A stretch of DNA of 64,000 nucleotides from Crambe crambe (GCA_963924555.1 OZ004591.1:1984001-2048000), one strand, 5' to 3'. Counted from the first letter of the stretch, positions 1 through 11,055 are shown. The notes: generated from the letters alone by a model not told the origin. Translations and numbers: made by a program.

Positions 1-3000
1 TCACTTGATCACTGTACAGAGACCGTATATGACCTCATCTTCACTGACTACATCGGCCTCTTTGCTCTGCGAGACTCTCAGCACTTCTACATGTATAAGG
101 TACTAACAAACTTTGAAGCTGCTAAAAGAAGTCCTCCAGGGTGGTTAGATTGGTTGCTAAGGATATAATCCCTGGCTTCAATGTGAATGGATCCCATGAA
201 ATACAGAACTCACAATGACTGCTTTTTGCAGATGAAATAAACTCTACTCAACAAACTCTCTCCCAAAAGTGTCCCTATCGAAGTTCTGCTGTAATAATCA
301 CAGTGTCCCCCACTTATAAATGCAGGGCGGGCCATCCTGTTTTGGATATAGAAACTACACTAATAATATTATAAGCATCCTGTTGAAAGTACAGTTAGGG
401 AAGATCACATGTAATATGTTAGGATCTGAGTGCTAGTAATTTCATAATTATGTCTCGTGTGTTATGCATACAGTGTAGGATCCGAGTGCTGGATTCTTTT
501 GGGACTGAACCGATATGTAAGTCTTTCATTTCAGAAATACACAGCACTAAAGTTCTAACCCTTACGTACGTAGCACTGCACACATGCATGTGCCAGTAGC
601 TTCACATTAAATGAAGGTGATGCTTCCACTGGCATTAATTTGCTATTGAATATCCATGTACGCCATGCCACCAGTCAACCCAGCTGAAAATAGGTTCGTA
701 CCTGGAATTTCCAGGGTAGAAATCAAACTCTCCAATATCAGTTGTGGTCCAGGTTGGACTTCGGGGTGCCCACTTGCTGCGAGGAGATAGTCAGTCCTCC
801 TGTGAGTTCCTAGCCCGGGCTCCAGGTGATTGCCAGCAAGTGCACAGGCATCCTGGTGCATGTGACTCTCAGCTGGCAGCTAGCTAGCTAGTGTTACGAT
901 TATATGTCCCCTCCCCAAGTTATAACAATATTGAGGTCATTCTTCTCTTCCAGACAACTTTCGGACTAAGAACTTCCAAGTGAATGATGCCATGGGGATG
1001 TTTAGTAACTGGAACTTTGAGGAACCCCGACAGTTCTGGACCCTCTTCCCTCACACCCCTGACAATTCCTTCCTGGGTTTCGTGGTGGAGGTCCCTTCCC
1101 TTTCCCCCTCCAACCAGACAAGAGAGAACCAGGGAGTCGTGTACGGGAAAGAGGCGTGGTACACATTCGGAAAAGAGGACTACCTCAATACGATTGGAGA
1201 AGTGATACAGCTCCATGCCACCTTTAGGGTATGTCGTTTGTAATAAAATTGATTACCCACGCATGTACAAACAGGCTAGGCTGTAACGATTATAATGATG
1301 AAATTGTAAACACAGTTTTCTCCAAATAAAGTCTATTCGCGTTTTAATATGATTATTCATTACCAAATTTCAAATTTGGTTGGTCAGCTCTCTGCTAATA
1401 TTTAAATATGGAAAGTCAGAGCATGCAGATTATTATAGTGGGATCACATGACTGCAAATACATTATTCAGTCGTGATTATAACCATGTATGTACAAACTG
1501 GAATCTATTCTAAATTTTTTACAAGTGAGATGAGATGCATTACTGTAGCACAGAAAAATAAAGTATAGCTTGCTGATTTATTATCATAGGCCCTTCCAGG
1601 GTTCTCCCCACGGTGCTTGAATACCACCATTTATTGGCTATTAATTTAAATACAGTTTTAACCACATGAAAGAAAAATGGGCCCCTCTAACACCCTTTGG
1701 GGAGAACCTAGCCTCGTACCCAGGCCCGCTTTTCCACCGCCCCGCGAAAAAAGCGGGCCTGGGTACAAGGCTAGGGAGAACCTTCCCTTCTTGGTTGAAG
1801 TTTGACTATAAAAGGACTAGTCTACTGTTGCCTTAACACTTTATGACAAAACATTATTTTGTCATCCCAACAATATTTTTGTTATTATGTTATTATTGTT
1901 GATATTATTGTTATTTTGTTAACTATAATTATATTATCGTTGATATTATTGTTATTATTATTGTTATTATTGTTGATATTATTGTTGTTTGATGTTATTT
2001 TGTTATCCCTACATTAACTAACAATGTATTGATTGTTTACTAAAGAAGTTGCTTTGCTATGAGTTATTTTTCAACTTCTCTGTGCTTCTAAACAGTGTAT
2101 ATGCTCTCTGATCATTATCTTGAATCTCGTAATACTTCAAGTCTTGTTGCTCTTGACTTACTGTTTCCTTGCTGCCCATGCTTTGACAGTGCTAGTGGCA
2201 GAGAAAGATGAGGAATTAGTAATTGAAAAAGAAATCAATCCAGCTAGGTTGTCAATGTCGATTTCTGCTATACTAGTACTAAGCTTCCTTATACATACCA
2301 TATCCATAAATGTAGCTAGCAGTGAAATGTCTCACATTTTTGCTTTGGGAAAGTTGAAATGCTTTCCAGCCAACTCAGAAATTGCTTGAAGGAAGGAAAA
2401 ATTAATTAGTTTGTATGTAGGTAAGGCCACCAGAAGGCATTGCGATTAGCTTAGTAACAACATACGTAGAACGTTTATGTTGTAGCTGTCGCAGTCAGTG
2501 CCATAATCTCAGGCATAAGGATCGATCCACAAGTGTGCTGTGTTGTAGGTATGATTGGTAGTAAGCAATAATCATACCTACTTGCCATACCTGGTAGGCA
2601 TGGATCACTGCCTGCATTGACGGCTTTTCTTTGTAGCTATATGCGACCCTTTACCAGGTTTCAGGAACGGTTAACAATAAAAAAGGTGGGTGTGGCTGGG
2701 CAAGTTGCTAATGTGTGCAGGACCTGGTGTGTGTGCAGTCAATGACTCTTCTACTCTTACGAACACCATAGGCCCCAGAGATCGGTCTTGGTGCCCTCTC
2801 TGGTCAAAATCTTGGGCCAGATCCCATATTATTTTCAGCCAACTGGTGTTTGTTGCAATCAGTGTAGGTTTATTGCTGTCTCTGGTGCTTTGCTTGTTGC
2901 TCTTTATGACTCAGTGCTATTACGTCATGCGTCACAGACGATTACTGAGAGATTATAAACCCCACCGAATTCTGGGGGGTTTTAGTGCTTGCGTGAACAG

Positions 3001-6000
3001 TGGGTACTGAGCCTAACCCCCGCATAACTGGGGGGTTTTAGTGCTTGTGTGAACAGTGGGTACTGGGCCTAACCCCCGCATAACTGGGGGGTTTTAGTGC
3101 TTGTGTGAACAGTGGGTACTGGGCCTAACCCCCGCATAACTGGGGGGTTTTAGTGCTTGCGTGAACAGTGGGTACTGGGCCTAACCCCCGCATAACTGGG
3201 GGGTTTTAGTGCTTGTGTGAACAGTGGGTACTGGGCCTAACCCCCCGCATAACTGGGGGGTTTTAGTGCTTGTGTGAACAGTGGGTACTGGGCCTAACCC
3301 CCGCATAACTTTAGAGCCTGGTACAAGGCTAGTGAGTGTGTCTTGGGTTTACCCAATGGTGTTGCAAAAGAAGCTGAGATAGTATTACCTCCCTAGTGTG
3401 GGGTGAGTGTAGCAATCATTAATTTCAATCCATTAAATAAGTTTTCATTTCCTTGTAGGAGACAAGCAAGTCCTTCCCCACACACATAGTGAACCATGGC
3501 ATCTTGCCTGCTGAGAAGCTTCACAGGTGAGAGTGTTACTTAGTAATCACCAGCTGTTACTTCCTGTAGCGATAACCTTTAGTGGTGGCTGGCTTACTCC
3601 TTTAGTGGTTGCTGGCTTAATAACCTTTAGTGGTTGCTGTCTTACTTCTTTTAATGGCCTCTTCTTGTTTATGATAACAGTCATACATAGATACAGAGTT
3701 TTGCAGGTTGCTTGTCATATTGCAAAATGCTAATACAAAAGTTGTGACAACTAAATCAACAATGTAGTAAAGCTGAATAGAAATAGATCTGTGAATCTCA
3801 TGCATAATCAGGGTTATAATTTTATGTTGGAACTTGTTTAATAATTATCATGGTCCCCATGGCCTAGATTTACATCGTATAATTATAAGAAACTATGTTT
3901 CTTTATGCCCAGGACTTCTAACCCAGGAACCCAAGACTTCTACTTGTAGTGCATGATCTGGTTTTCGGCAGCTAAAATCTGCACTTTGCAGAAATTCCCA
4001 TTCCATTCAGTAGCAATTTAATGAAACAAGAATGAATTTTTAAGATACTAATATATAGTGTAGTGAAATTCAGTAGTACTATAGCACTGTACTATCTAAT
4101 TTAATTAGCTAGCAGACACAGGTGAGCATGCTCAGAATTCAAATTCAAAATAGCTACAAGAAGCAGTCAAAATGCCAAAAGGGTACTCAAAAGACCTTAG
4201 ATGGCGGATAATTTGGAAGTATCTTCTACAAAAGAAGACAATAAAAGAGATTTCTAGGGAACTGTATGTAAACATCAGGTCAATTGAGAGATACATCTAT
4301 CTTTTTTATACAACTGAGGATGTATCACCTAAACGCCAAAGGCACGGTCCATTACCACAAATGAGTGAGTTTGAGGAAATCACCATTTTAGAGACGCTGC
4401 TGAGTACATCCAGCATGTATCTTCGTGAGATACAACAAAAGCTGTTACATATAACAGGATCCCGGTATGATTGTGCTACTATTTGCCGTACCATCAAAAG
4501 ACTGGGTATGACTAGACAGAAAATGCGTCTAGTAGCAAGACAAAGGTGTGATGTTCAGAGAGCAAAATTTATCTCTGAAATAATGGAATTTAACCCCAAA
4601 ACTTTAATTTTCATCGATGAAACTGGATCAAACCACCGTAATACAATACGTAAATATGGATATGGTCTTCAAGGCATGACACCTGTTTCCCACAAATTTA
4701 CTGTATATGGTAAGAGGTTGTCAGCCATAGGGATACTGACTTTTCGGGGAATAGAAGATGTTTATATTGCAGAAGGAAATGTGAACTCTGACATTTTTAT
4801 GAATTTTGTACAACGGTGCTTACTTCCTATACTACTTCCATTCGATGGTGGCGATAATCCCTGTTCTGTAGTCATACTTGACAATGCATCTATCCACCAT
4901 GTAGAAGCAGTAACTCAATTGATTTCAGCCACTGGTGCTTTAGTACGATTTTTACCACCTTACTCCCCTGACTTGAATCCCATCGAGGAAGCATTTAGTC
5001 AAGTGAAGTCATACCTTAGAGATAATGAACTAAGTTATCAATCCACAAACACACCTAGAATCATATTCGCTGAAGCATTTGCTTCAATTACTCCACTAGA
5101 TTGTGCAAATTATATTAAACATGCAGGTTATATGTAATTTTTCATATATTTTTTAGAGACTGATATTCTGAGAAAGTTTTATGACCAGACTGAAGTTGCA
5201 GGATCATTTCATATTATAGCTAGTCTAGATCTTATGGCCATGGGTTAGTTTTAGGTAACCAAAGCAGTTCTTAAATAGAATAGTGCATAACAAATTAAGA
5301 CCCCTAATGCTTGCTCCATAATCTTAGTGGGTGCTAAGATCAGAATGTATGGTAATATTAGCCTTACAATTTATCCATCAGCTCTAAAATACTACTCTTT
5401 TGTTTTTGAAAGTCACTATCTGTTATAGCCCCAACCTCGAGCAACGAATAGAGTTCTTTAATTTGAGATATATAAATTGTCTTCAATTCAGCAGCTTTAA
5501 CAGGGGTAATCACAGTAGGGTTTCCTCTCTCTAAATTTACTGGTGAAAGATCACGTGATGGTAGAATTTTGGATTTCTTGAAATATGACCCTCTTGGAGG
5601 ATTTTCCATAGATGCATGCCTGCCTCCAACAATTGTTTCAGCCCATACACGATACTGTAGGTTACTGTATGTATGCCCATGTTTTTCTCTCAAGTTATCT
5701 GTTATATCATCAACTCTTGACATTCTGTCATCACTAGATCCTTTTTTTTTCTTTTTTGTTCCGTTAGATTCATCTTCAGAGCCTGAGGAGTCCTTCTTTC
5801 GTTTCTTGCTGCGTCCTTCACACCATACAGTTATAGTATTAGATTTTGTTTGAAGCGACTGGATCAGTTCATCAAAATCGTGATCGTTTCTAACCCATAT
5901 TCGCTTAGTTCCTTTGTAGAATCCAAAATCAAAATTGCAATCACTGTCAATAAGTCCATCACCAAATTGGGCAAGTATCTCTTTTCTAAAAGCCAATATT

Positions 6001-9000
6001 GAGCTCACTTCCCCCATATCAAGGTCACGCAACATGAATGTCTTGTGGTCAGCCCTTTTTTCATTGGGACAAATTATTTTCACACTAACTGATATAAGTG
6101 TAGGCTCAGTTACACTTGAGTCATGATCAGAATCTTCAACTGTACTCTTTGATGGACTAATGAGAATAGGGCTGTTACCACAGTCTTGTAGAGTATTCTG
6201 ACTCACACCTGCCCATTCTTGTTGATAAGGAGGCTGTGGCCAAGGGTAGTGATGGGGAGTCATCTGGCCATTACCAAAGAAGTAATTAGAATGCTGGTAG
6301 TAGGACATAGTTAGCTACACAGACTTGTACCTAGTACCTGGCTATTTTTTTTTTCAAATCTGGCTGATGCATAACAGTCACATGATGGTAAATTTACATG
6401 GAAATGCCCTGAAAATACCTTTCTATTCAGCTTTACTACATTGCTGATTTAGTTGTCATAACTTTTGTATTAGCATTTTGCAATGTGACAAGCAACCTGC
6501 AAAACTCTGTAGATACCTTCCTGATTTTGATTCTTGTCTGTGTGTACGGTACATACAGGTTGCTGCAGCAGTCAAAGGTATTTGTTGGTCTTGGCTTTCC
6601 CTATGATGGTATGTATGTATGTATGTATTATGTCAAATCACTGTGGACCCTTTACCAGATATTTTTCTATTAATTATACATAGGTCCTGGTCCATTTGAA
6701 GCTCTGGCTAGTGGTTGCTCCTTTATCCAGCCTCGGTTCCATCCACCTCATAGTGGGAAAAACACTGTAAGAACTCTACTGGGGTGGTACAGGAGATATA
6801 ATATTGCCCTCACTTATAATGGTTGGTCTGTTGCTCCTCTAAGTTTCGACCGGTCAAGTTGACCAGTACTTAGTTAAACAATGGCTGTTAGGTGTAATCC
6901 TGATAACACTATATCCCACAAGAGCAACTGCCAAATGTACTCCTGAGTGTATTCCTTTCACTCTTATTCAAATAATGACAACACTGAAGGTATCCCACAA
7001 GAGCACTACCACTACCAGGTGTACTCTTCCTTTCACCCTTACATGTATCCTTATAATGACCACATTGAAGGTATCCCACAAGAAATCTGCATAACCAGGT
7101 GTGCCTTATGAATGTACCATGTCACCCCCAATAATGGCAACACTGAATTGGTCCCATGAGAGCAGTACTGGGTGTAGCCCATCAGTCTCTTCCCTCGTCA
7201 CCATTTACATCTCTCCTTCGTGAACTTGTAGGAATTTTTTAAGAATAAACCAACGACACGAGAACTCAGTTCACAGGTAGAATACTTGGAAAACTTTGTC
7301 GGGGAACCTTATGTAAGTCTCTTTAAAACTAACCAATCAAGTTATAGTTAGCAGTCACATGACTTGTTGTATGCAGGTGTTTACTGTGGACATCAAGAAC
7401 CACACAGCTATTAAGAATGCTGTGTACAAGGCCATTCACAGGAAGGAGAGCACATCTTTCATCCCTCATGAATTCACTCAGAGGGTATGTTCCTAGGGTT
7501 ACCTTACTGCTTAGAGCATGGTGTTAAAGGTGTATGGAAGACGTACCCCCTCAAATTATCTAAGAGTTTCAGTGTAACGGTCAAGTTACGACACACATCT
7601 CTCAAGTAGCACTTGGTAGAGACTGCCTCTCTATTCAGACCACTTCCCAATATTTATTGTAATGTGATGATATCATGCTTATGTAATTATTTGATACATG
7701 TAGCAGTCACATGTACATGTATGAAATGTGTGTGAACACTTTCAATTGGAACCATCATGTCATGTTTATGTACATACATGTGTATAATGTTTGACATGAT
7801 TGGGTACTCGTGCTTACATAATGTATGTGTCCACGCACACACGCGCGCACACACACACATAATTGCAGGGAATGCTTGAACGAGTTGGAGCGTACTTATC
7901 GCACCAGAACTTTTGTGATGGGACGGATCTGGCACTCAAACGACCAGCCACTGCAAGCAGTACTTACGAACACCACACCCCCGGGGAGGCTGTGGACGGC
8001 ATCTTCACCAAGGACACCTGCTATTGGTCAGCTCCTGACGATAGTCATTGGTGGATGGTCGACTTAGGACAAGATTATTCTCTAAACAAGATTAGGATCA
8101 CTAATGCAGTGAGTGTGAAGTCAGATGCTCAATCACTACCTCAACCTGTGATCCTATGGATAGATCCTATGGGTAGAACCTTTTAGATCCTATGGGTAGA
8201 GCCTTTTAGATCCTATGGGTAGAGCCTTTGGTAGATCCTATGGGTAGAGCCTTTTAGATCCTATGGGTAGAGCCTTTGGTAGATCCTATGGGTAGAGCCT
8301 TTTAGATCCTATGGGTAGATCCTATGGATAAAGCCTATGGGTAGAGCCTTTTAGATCCTATGGGTAGATCCTATGGATAGATCCTATGGGTAGAGCCTTT
8401 TAGATCCTATGGGTAGAGCCTTTTAGATCCTATGGGTGGAGCCTTTTAGATCCTATGGGTAGAGCCTTTTAGATCCTATGGGTGGAGCCTTTTAGATCCT
8501 ATGGGTAGAGCCTTTGGTAGATCCTTGGGTAGAATCATGTCCCAGAATACTTGCATTACCAAAGGAAGAAAAGCGTCTAATGTTGCCCTAAGGGCCAATC
8601 ACATGAAGTGAGCCATCCAATGAAATACCTTCACAGAAGCATGACTGTATCGTCCACAATGAATCACATTCTAGCTCAATCAATCAGGGATGCTACTGCA
8701 GAGCTTATGTAACGGCCTGACACCTGATATTTTCTGGCCAACTATTGGCATAATTATGTCTGGTCATTATTTGTTTGTCAGGACAAAAGTATTGGTCAAA
8801 ATGCACACTGATGCAATATCCAGTTAAATGTAGGGACATCATGTCCAGTTAATATCAATTTCTTATCATAAGCACTGCAACTGCTACTATGAGTCTCATG
8901 AATCGTATTGGGAGGTTTGTATAGTGGATATTTTGGGACTAGCTTATTGTCCTTTAAAATGAGCATTGTGTGGTTGGTCAAATTTAATCATGACAATCTT

Positions 9001-9076
9001 TAAAGCACAAATTTGTTATTAATGTGTGTTCCACTAGCAAAGTTTGCATAGGTTGACCCACGACCCACTTATTTCT

Positions 9077-9132
<56 letters not shown>

Positions 9133-10767
9133 ACAATGACTTGTTTAGGTTCAGAGGTTCAATTTGTATCAGCTTTGGTTCCTTGAAAAACGTCACTATT
9201 GCATCCTGAATTCACTAAGGGTCCCATGTTCCACTGTATTTGTTATGGGATGAATTCATTGTGCACTGTTATGAGATGGATTGTTAATGTTGTGATTATG
9301 CATGGCATGTTACGTACTTTGTTGCAGAAACAGTCTTCACAAAAACGAAATTTTATGGCGTCATAATGATAATTATGATGTTGTAACACTGAAAGAACTT
9401 TCTGAACATGTTGTTCTGTTGAATATACTCAATATTGAAAGCATCTCATAGGGAGGTTTTTTGTATAGTGTCATAAAGAGGGTTGACTAAGAGAGGCTCC
9501 ACTGTATGTCACGCTGTTCCTTTATTACAGCTCTCACAAACACTTTACGGTCTTGAAATTATGTGCACTGGGAGGTTCCAATGTGATTCCTCCCCTTGGG
9601 AATAAGTCAGTGTATCCATCACTCTATTCCATACAGTTTGAGTGGGTCCTTGCCAAGAGCTGGGGTGTGGTCTTCATGGATCCTTTCACTGTCACTCTGA
9701 GCAACTCCAAGGGGAAACAGGTGGCCAGCAAGACCTTCACTGATAGTAGAACGTTTTACCTCTGGGAGGATATTAATGTCAGGGCTCGTTTTGTCAGGCT
9801 CGACTCCCTCAACTATGAAACTCCTCGCTACTTTGTGATTTGTGGCGTCGAGGTCTTTGGGAGTTCCAGCAAGCATCCCATTTGGCCGGATTTGACCTTA
9901 TTGTGGGTTCAGAGGTCGAAGGTGGGTTGGTCGTGCAAGAAGACCTGCAAGTCTAAAGGGATGATATGTGAACCGGCTCACTTTAGAGTCCTCAATCACC
10001 CCAGAGTCCTCACAGAGGAGTTCAACTGCTCCACTACAAAGACAATCAGCACTCAGTAGGTGTTTGTGTGCCTTTCGTCCTTTCTGTCAGTCTGTTTGCC
10101 TCTTTGTCAGTCAGTCTGTCTGTCAGTCAGTCTGTGTGCCTTTCTGTCAGTCAGTCTATATGTCTGTCTTTCTTTCTTTCTGTCAGTCAGTCAGTCAGTC
10201 TGTCTGTCTGTCTGTCTGTCGGTCTGTGGGCCTTTCTGTCAGTCTGTCTGCCTTGCTGTCAGTCAGTCAGTGTGTGTGCCTCTCTGTCAGTAAGTCAGTG
10301 TGTCTGCTTTTGCCTTTCTGTCAGTCAGTCTACTGTAGTGTAAATGTTGTATGATGGATACCTCTAGGTATGCTGATTTCATACCTGCATGGAGTGTAGG
10401 AGATGATGAGGAGCTTGGCATATCCAAAGGATCTTGTGTCATGAATGGGAACACAATGTTACTATCATGTGCAGGTCAGTCAGTACAATGTAGACAATAG
10501 ATCCTGAAAGGTCTTAGAAACAGATGCACAACACTGCTTGTGGGTGTGGTAGGTTCCCTGTTTCCATGGATATAATAGTTGACCTCTGAGATGGGGGTGC
10601 ATGACCTTTCTACTACAGTGTCTCTTGTCCCTGTTTGACAGGTGTCCCTGTATCCATGACATTGATATGATGTACTTTATTGCACAGGTCATAATGACAA
10701 TTACCAAAGACTCTGCCCATGTCGAAAGTTCACTAAAGGTCAAATCGCAGTACCTCCTCCATCATAG
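1..10767 (+). CDS. MGAT5: MGAT5-type alpha-1,6-mannosylglycoprotein 6-beta-N-acetylglucosaminyltransferase with inserted F5/8C domain (5' end outside window)
   Basis: This is a Golgi GT18 enzyme family that adds beta-1,6 GlcNAc to N-glycans. Twelve exons join in phase to 550 residues: 1-99, 474-516, 954-1228, 3459-3526, 6559-6608, 6684-6766, 7232-7312, 7377-7484, 7869-8108, 9637-10055, 10368-10474 and 10688-10767. Conserved blocks seen are RVLDSFGTEP, LFPHTPDNSFLGFVVE, VFVGLGFPYDG followed by GPGPFEALASGC, and the C-terminal Cys-rich tail (WSCKKTCKSKGMICEP, then LLSCAGHNDNYQRLCPCR). Between FCDG and WPDLTLLWVQ, where vertebrate MGAT5 runs straight on, about 150 residues form an F5/8C domain: ALKRPATASSTY, AVDGIF, WWMVDLG, then FVRLDSLNYETPRYFVICGVEVFG-like text. 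That domain is split by the 8109-9636 intron. The N-terminal cytoplasmic, TM and stem parts lie left of the window. Whether the enzyme is active cannot be judged from sequence alone. Confidence 0.9.
1709..1773. repeat. Short foldback element flanked by direct repeats
   Basis: The two arms, TAGCCTCGTACCCAGGCCCG and its near-perfect inverse, surround a GC-rich loop. GGGAGAACC occurs immediately on both sides (1700-1708 and 1774-1782), which looks like an 8-9 bp target duplication. Related half or whole copies occur at 3312-3332, 19892-19925, 24252-24314 and near 44868. It lies in an MGAT5 intron. Confidence 0.65.
1855..2010. repeat. GTTATTATT-rich low-complexity tract
   Basis: Imperfect TTATTGTTGATATTATTG units repeat across an MGAT5 intron. 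The rest of this intron (1229-3458) holds no gene I can recognise. Confidence 0.6.
2961..3310. repeat. Minisatellite, about 56-bp unit, six copies
   Basis: Units read ACCCCCGCATAACTGGGGGG, then TTTTAGTGCTTGTGTGAACA, then GTGGGTACTGGGCCTA. They are repeated almost without change, so the array is young. Each unit contains a small palindrome (CCCCC...GGGGG) that could form a hairpin. It lies in an MGAT5 intron just upstream of the exon at 3459. Confidence 0.85.
3694..3783 (+). repeat. Left terminal inverted repeat of the Tc1/mariner element
   Basis: Ninety bases, inverted match to 6420-6509 with about three mismatches. The outermost bases are CAGAG after a TA. Confidence 0.9.
4172..5137 (+). 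CDS. IS630/Tc1-like DDE transposase
   Basis: This is the cut-and-paste transposase, 321 residues, with no internal stops. The N-terminal helix-turn-helix begins YSKDLRWRIIWKYLL and contains TIKEISRELYVNIRSIERY. The DDE_3-type catalytic core has the first Asp in FIDETG (about residue 150), the second in VILDNASIHH (about 237) and the Glu in PPYSPDLNPIEEAF (about 272). That gives the DD34E spacing typical of Tc1-like enzymes. The closest relatives I recall are full-length copies in corals, anemones and sponges. The start ATG follows an A-rich leader, and the next in-frame stop is at 5135-5137. It is convergent with the accessory ORF, 226 bp away. All three catalytic residues are present, so it could be active. 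Confidence 0.93.
   Translation: MPKGYSKDLRWRIIWKYLLQKKTIKEISRELYVNIRSIERYIYLFYTTEDVSPKRQRHGPLPQMSEFEEITILETLLSTSSMYLREIQQKLLHITGSRYDCATICRTIKRLGMTRQKMRLVARQRCDVQRAKFISEIMEFNPKTLIFIDETGSNHRNTIRKYGYGLQGMTPVSHKFTVYGKRLSAIGILTFRGIEDVYIAEGNVNSDIFMNFVQRCLLPILLPFDGGDNPCSVVILDNASIHHVEAVTQLISATGALVRFLPPYSPDLNPIEEAFSQVKSYLRDNELSYQSTNTPRIIFAEAFASITPLDCANYIKHAGYM
5364..6308 (-). CDS. Transposon accessory protein: PB1/ubiquitin-like N-terminal half, basic linker, HG/QYR-WA block, SHOCT-like tail
   Basis: A 314-residue ORF lies wholly inside the transposon on the opposite strand. Residues 1-70 are low-complexity (Pro, Tyr, Gln, Ser). Residues 71-165 look like a PB1 or ubiquitin-like fold: ISVSVKIICPNEKRADHKTF, then a region ending KGTKRIWVRNDHDFDELIQS. 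Residues 167-195 are Lys/Ser/Glu rich (RSKKRKKD, GTKKKKKG), a likely nuclear signal. Next comes a block with EKHGHTYSNLQYRVWAETIV. The last 40 residues (YISQIKELYSLLEVGAITDS followed by DFQKQKSSILELMDKL) resemble a SHOCT oligomerisation motif. I recall similar uncharacterised proteins in coral and sponge gene models. Its role in transposition is unknown. A regulatory, nuclear or oligomerising partner of the transposase is inference. Confidence 0.75.
   Translation of the reverse strand: MSYYQHSNYFFGNGQMTPHHYPWPQPPYQQEWAGVSQNTLQDCGNSPILISPSKSTVEDSDHDSSVTEPTLISVSVKIICPNEKRADHKTFMLRDLDMGEVSSILAFRKEILAQFGDGLIDSDCNFDFGFYKGTKRIWVRNDHDFDELIQSLQTKSNTITVWCEGRSKKRKKDSSGSEDESNGTKKKKKGSSDDRMSRVDDITDNLREKHGHTYSNLQYRVWAETIVGGRHASMENPPRGSYFKKSKILPSRDLSPVNLERGNPTVITPVKAAELKTIYISQIKELYSLLEVGAITDSDFQKQKSSILELMDKL
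6420..6509 (-). repeat. Right terminal inverted repeat of the Tc1/mariner element
   Basis: Inverse of 3694-3783. It ends CTCTG followed by the TA duplication at 6510-6511. Confidence 0.9.
6905..7165. repeat. Degenerate tandem repeat (TATCCCACAAGAGCACTACC-like units)
   Basis: About four diverged 60-80 bp units share 'atcccacaagagca', 'aggtgtactc' and 'aataatgacaacactgaa'. They fill the MGAT5 intron between 6767 and 7231. Confidence 0.6.
8148..8540. repeat. Minisatellite GATCCTATGGGTAGAGCCTT
   Basis: Units of roughly 25 bp (GATCCTATGGGTAGAGCC plus TTTTA or TTTGGTA) repeat about 15 times in the long intron that splits the F5/8C domain of the MGAT5 gene. The rest of this intron (8541-9636) has a GA run and no recognisable gene. 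Confidence 0.85.
9080..9129. repeat. (GA)n microsatellite
   Basis: About 24 uninterrupted AG dinucleotides in the MGAT5 intron. Confidence 0.95.
10075..10335. repeat. TCTGTCAGTCAG-type tandem repeat
   Basis: TCTG/TCAG tetranucleotide mixtures fill the MGAT5 intron 10056-10367. The array is open in all three forward frames, which creates spurious Ser/Val/Cys-rich ORFs. Confidence 0.9.
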
Positions 10768-11055
10768 TGGCAATACAGTAATATACCTTCTTTCTTTTTT
10801 TTGTATAGAAGTTTCAATCATCATCATTATAAGATCTCAATCAACACTCACTTTTTTTATAATTCAATTTCCATTTAATTCAAAAAATCATCCACCCATG
10901 ACCAAATGTTTTTGCTAGCATTTTGTGTCCAGTCAAAATTACTCTAGACAGAACAGGAAGTTGTCCATCAAATTAATATCATCATCCAAACTGCCACATA
11001 CAGAAATTAAAATTAAATAGCTACAATTTTAGAAGAAGAAGCAAAATTTAAATTT
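10768..11055. other. 3' flank of MGAT5; no gene seen
   Basis: AT-rich sequence between the MGAT5 stop and the LRRC58 fragment. It is expected to hold the two convergent 3' UTRs. No RNA gene or ORF is supported. Confidence 0.5.

Larger units (their letters stand above)
3694..6509. mobile_element. Tc1/mariner-IS630 superfamily DNA transposon, two convergent ORFs, complete-looking
   Basis: Ninety-base terminal inverted repeats (3694-3783 and 6420-6509) begin CAGAGTTTTGCAGGTTGC and differ at about three positions. TA flanks both ends (3692-3693 and 6510-6511), as expected for this superfamily. Inside are an uninterrupted transposase (+) and an uninterrupted 314-codon ORF (-). The copy sits in the MGAT5 intron between exons 3459-3526 and 6559-6608, with its right end only about 48 bp before the next exon. 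Intact ORFs and near-identical ends point to a recent insertion. Confidence 0.9.

Noticed and set aside
920-1216. Antisense and alternate-frame ORFs over the MGAT5 exon
   Set aside because: They are shadows of the exon 954-1228, which matches MGAT5 in its own frame.
2961-3310. Regular palindromic repeats resembling a CRISPR array
   Set aside because: There are no unique spacers. Whole 56-bp units repeat, and the context is an intron of an animal gene.
9968-10354. Three overlapping forward ORFs rich in Ser, Val, Cys, Gln
   Set aside because: They are translations of the TCTGTCAGTCAG tandem repeat in an intron.
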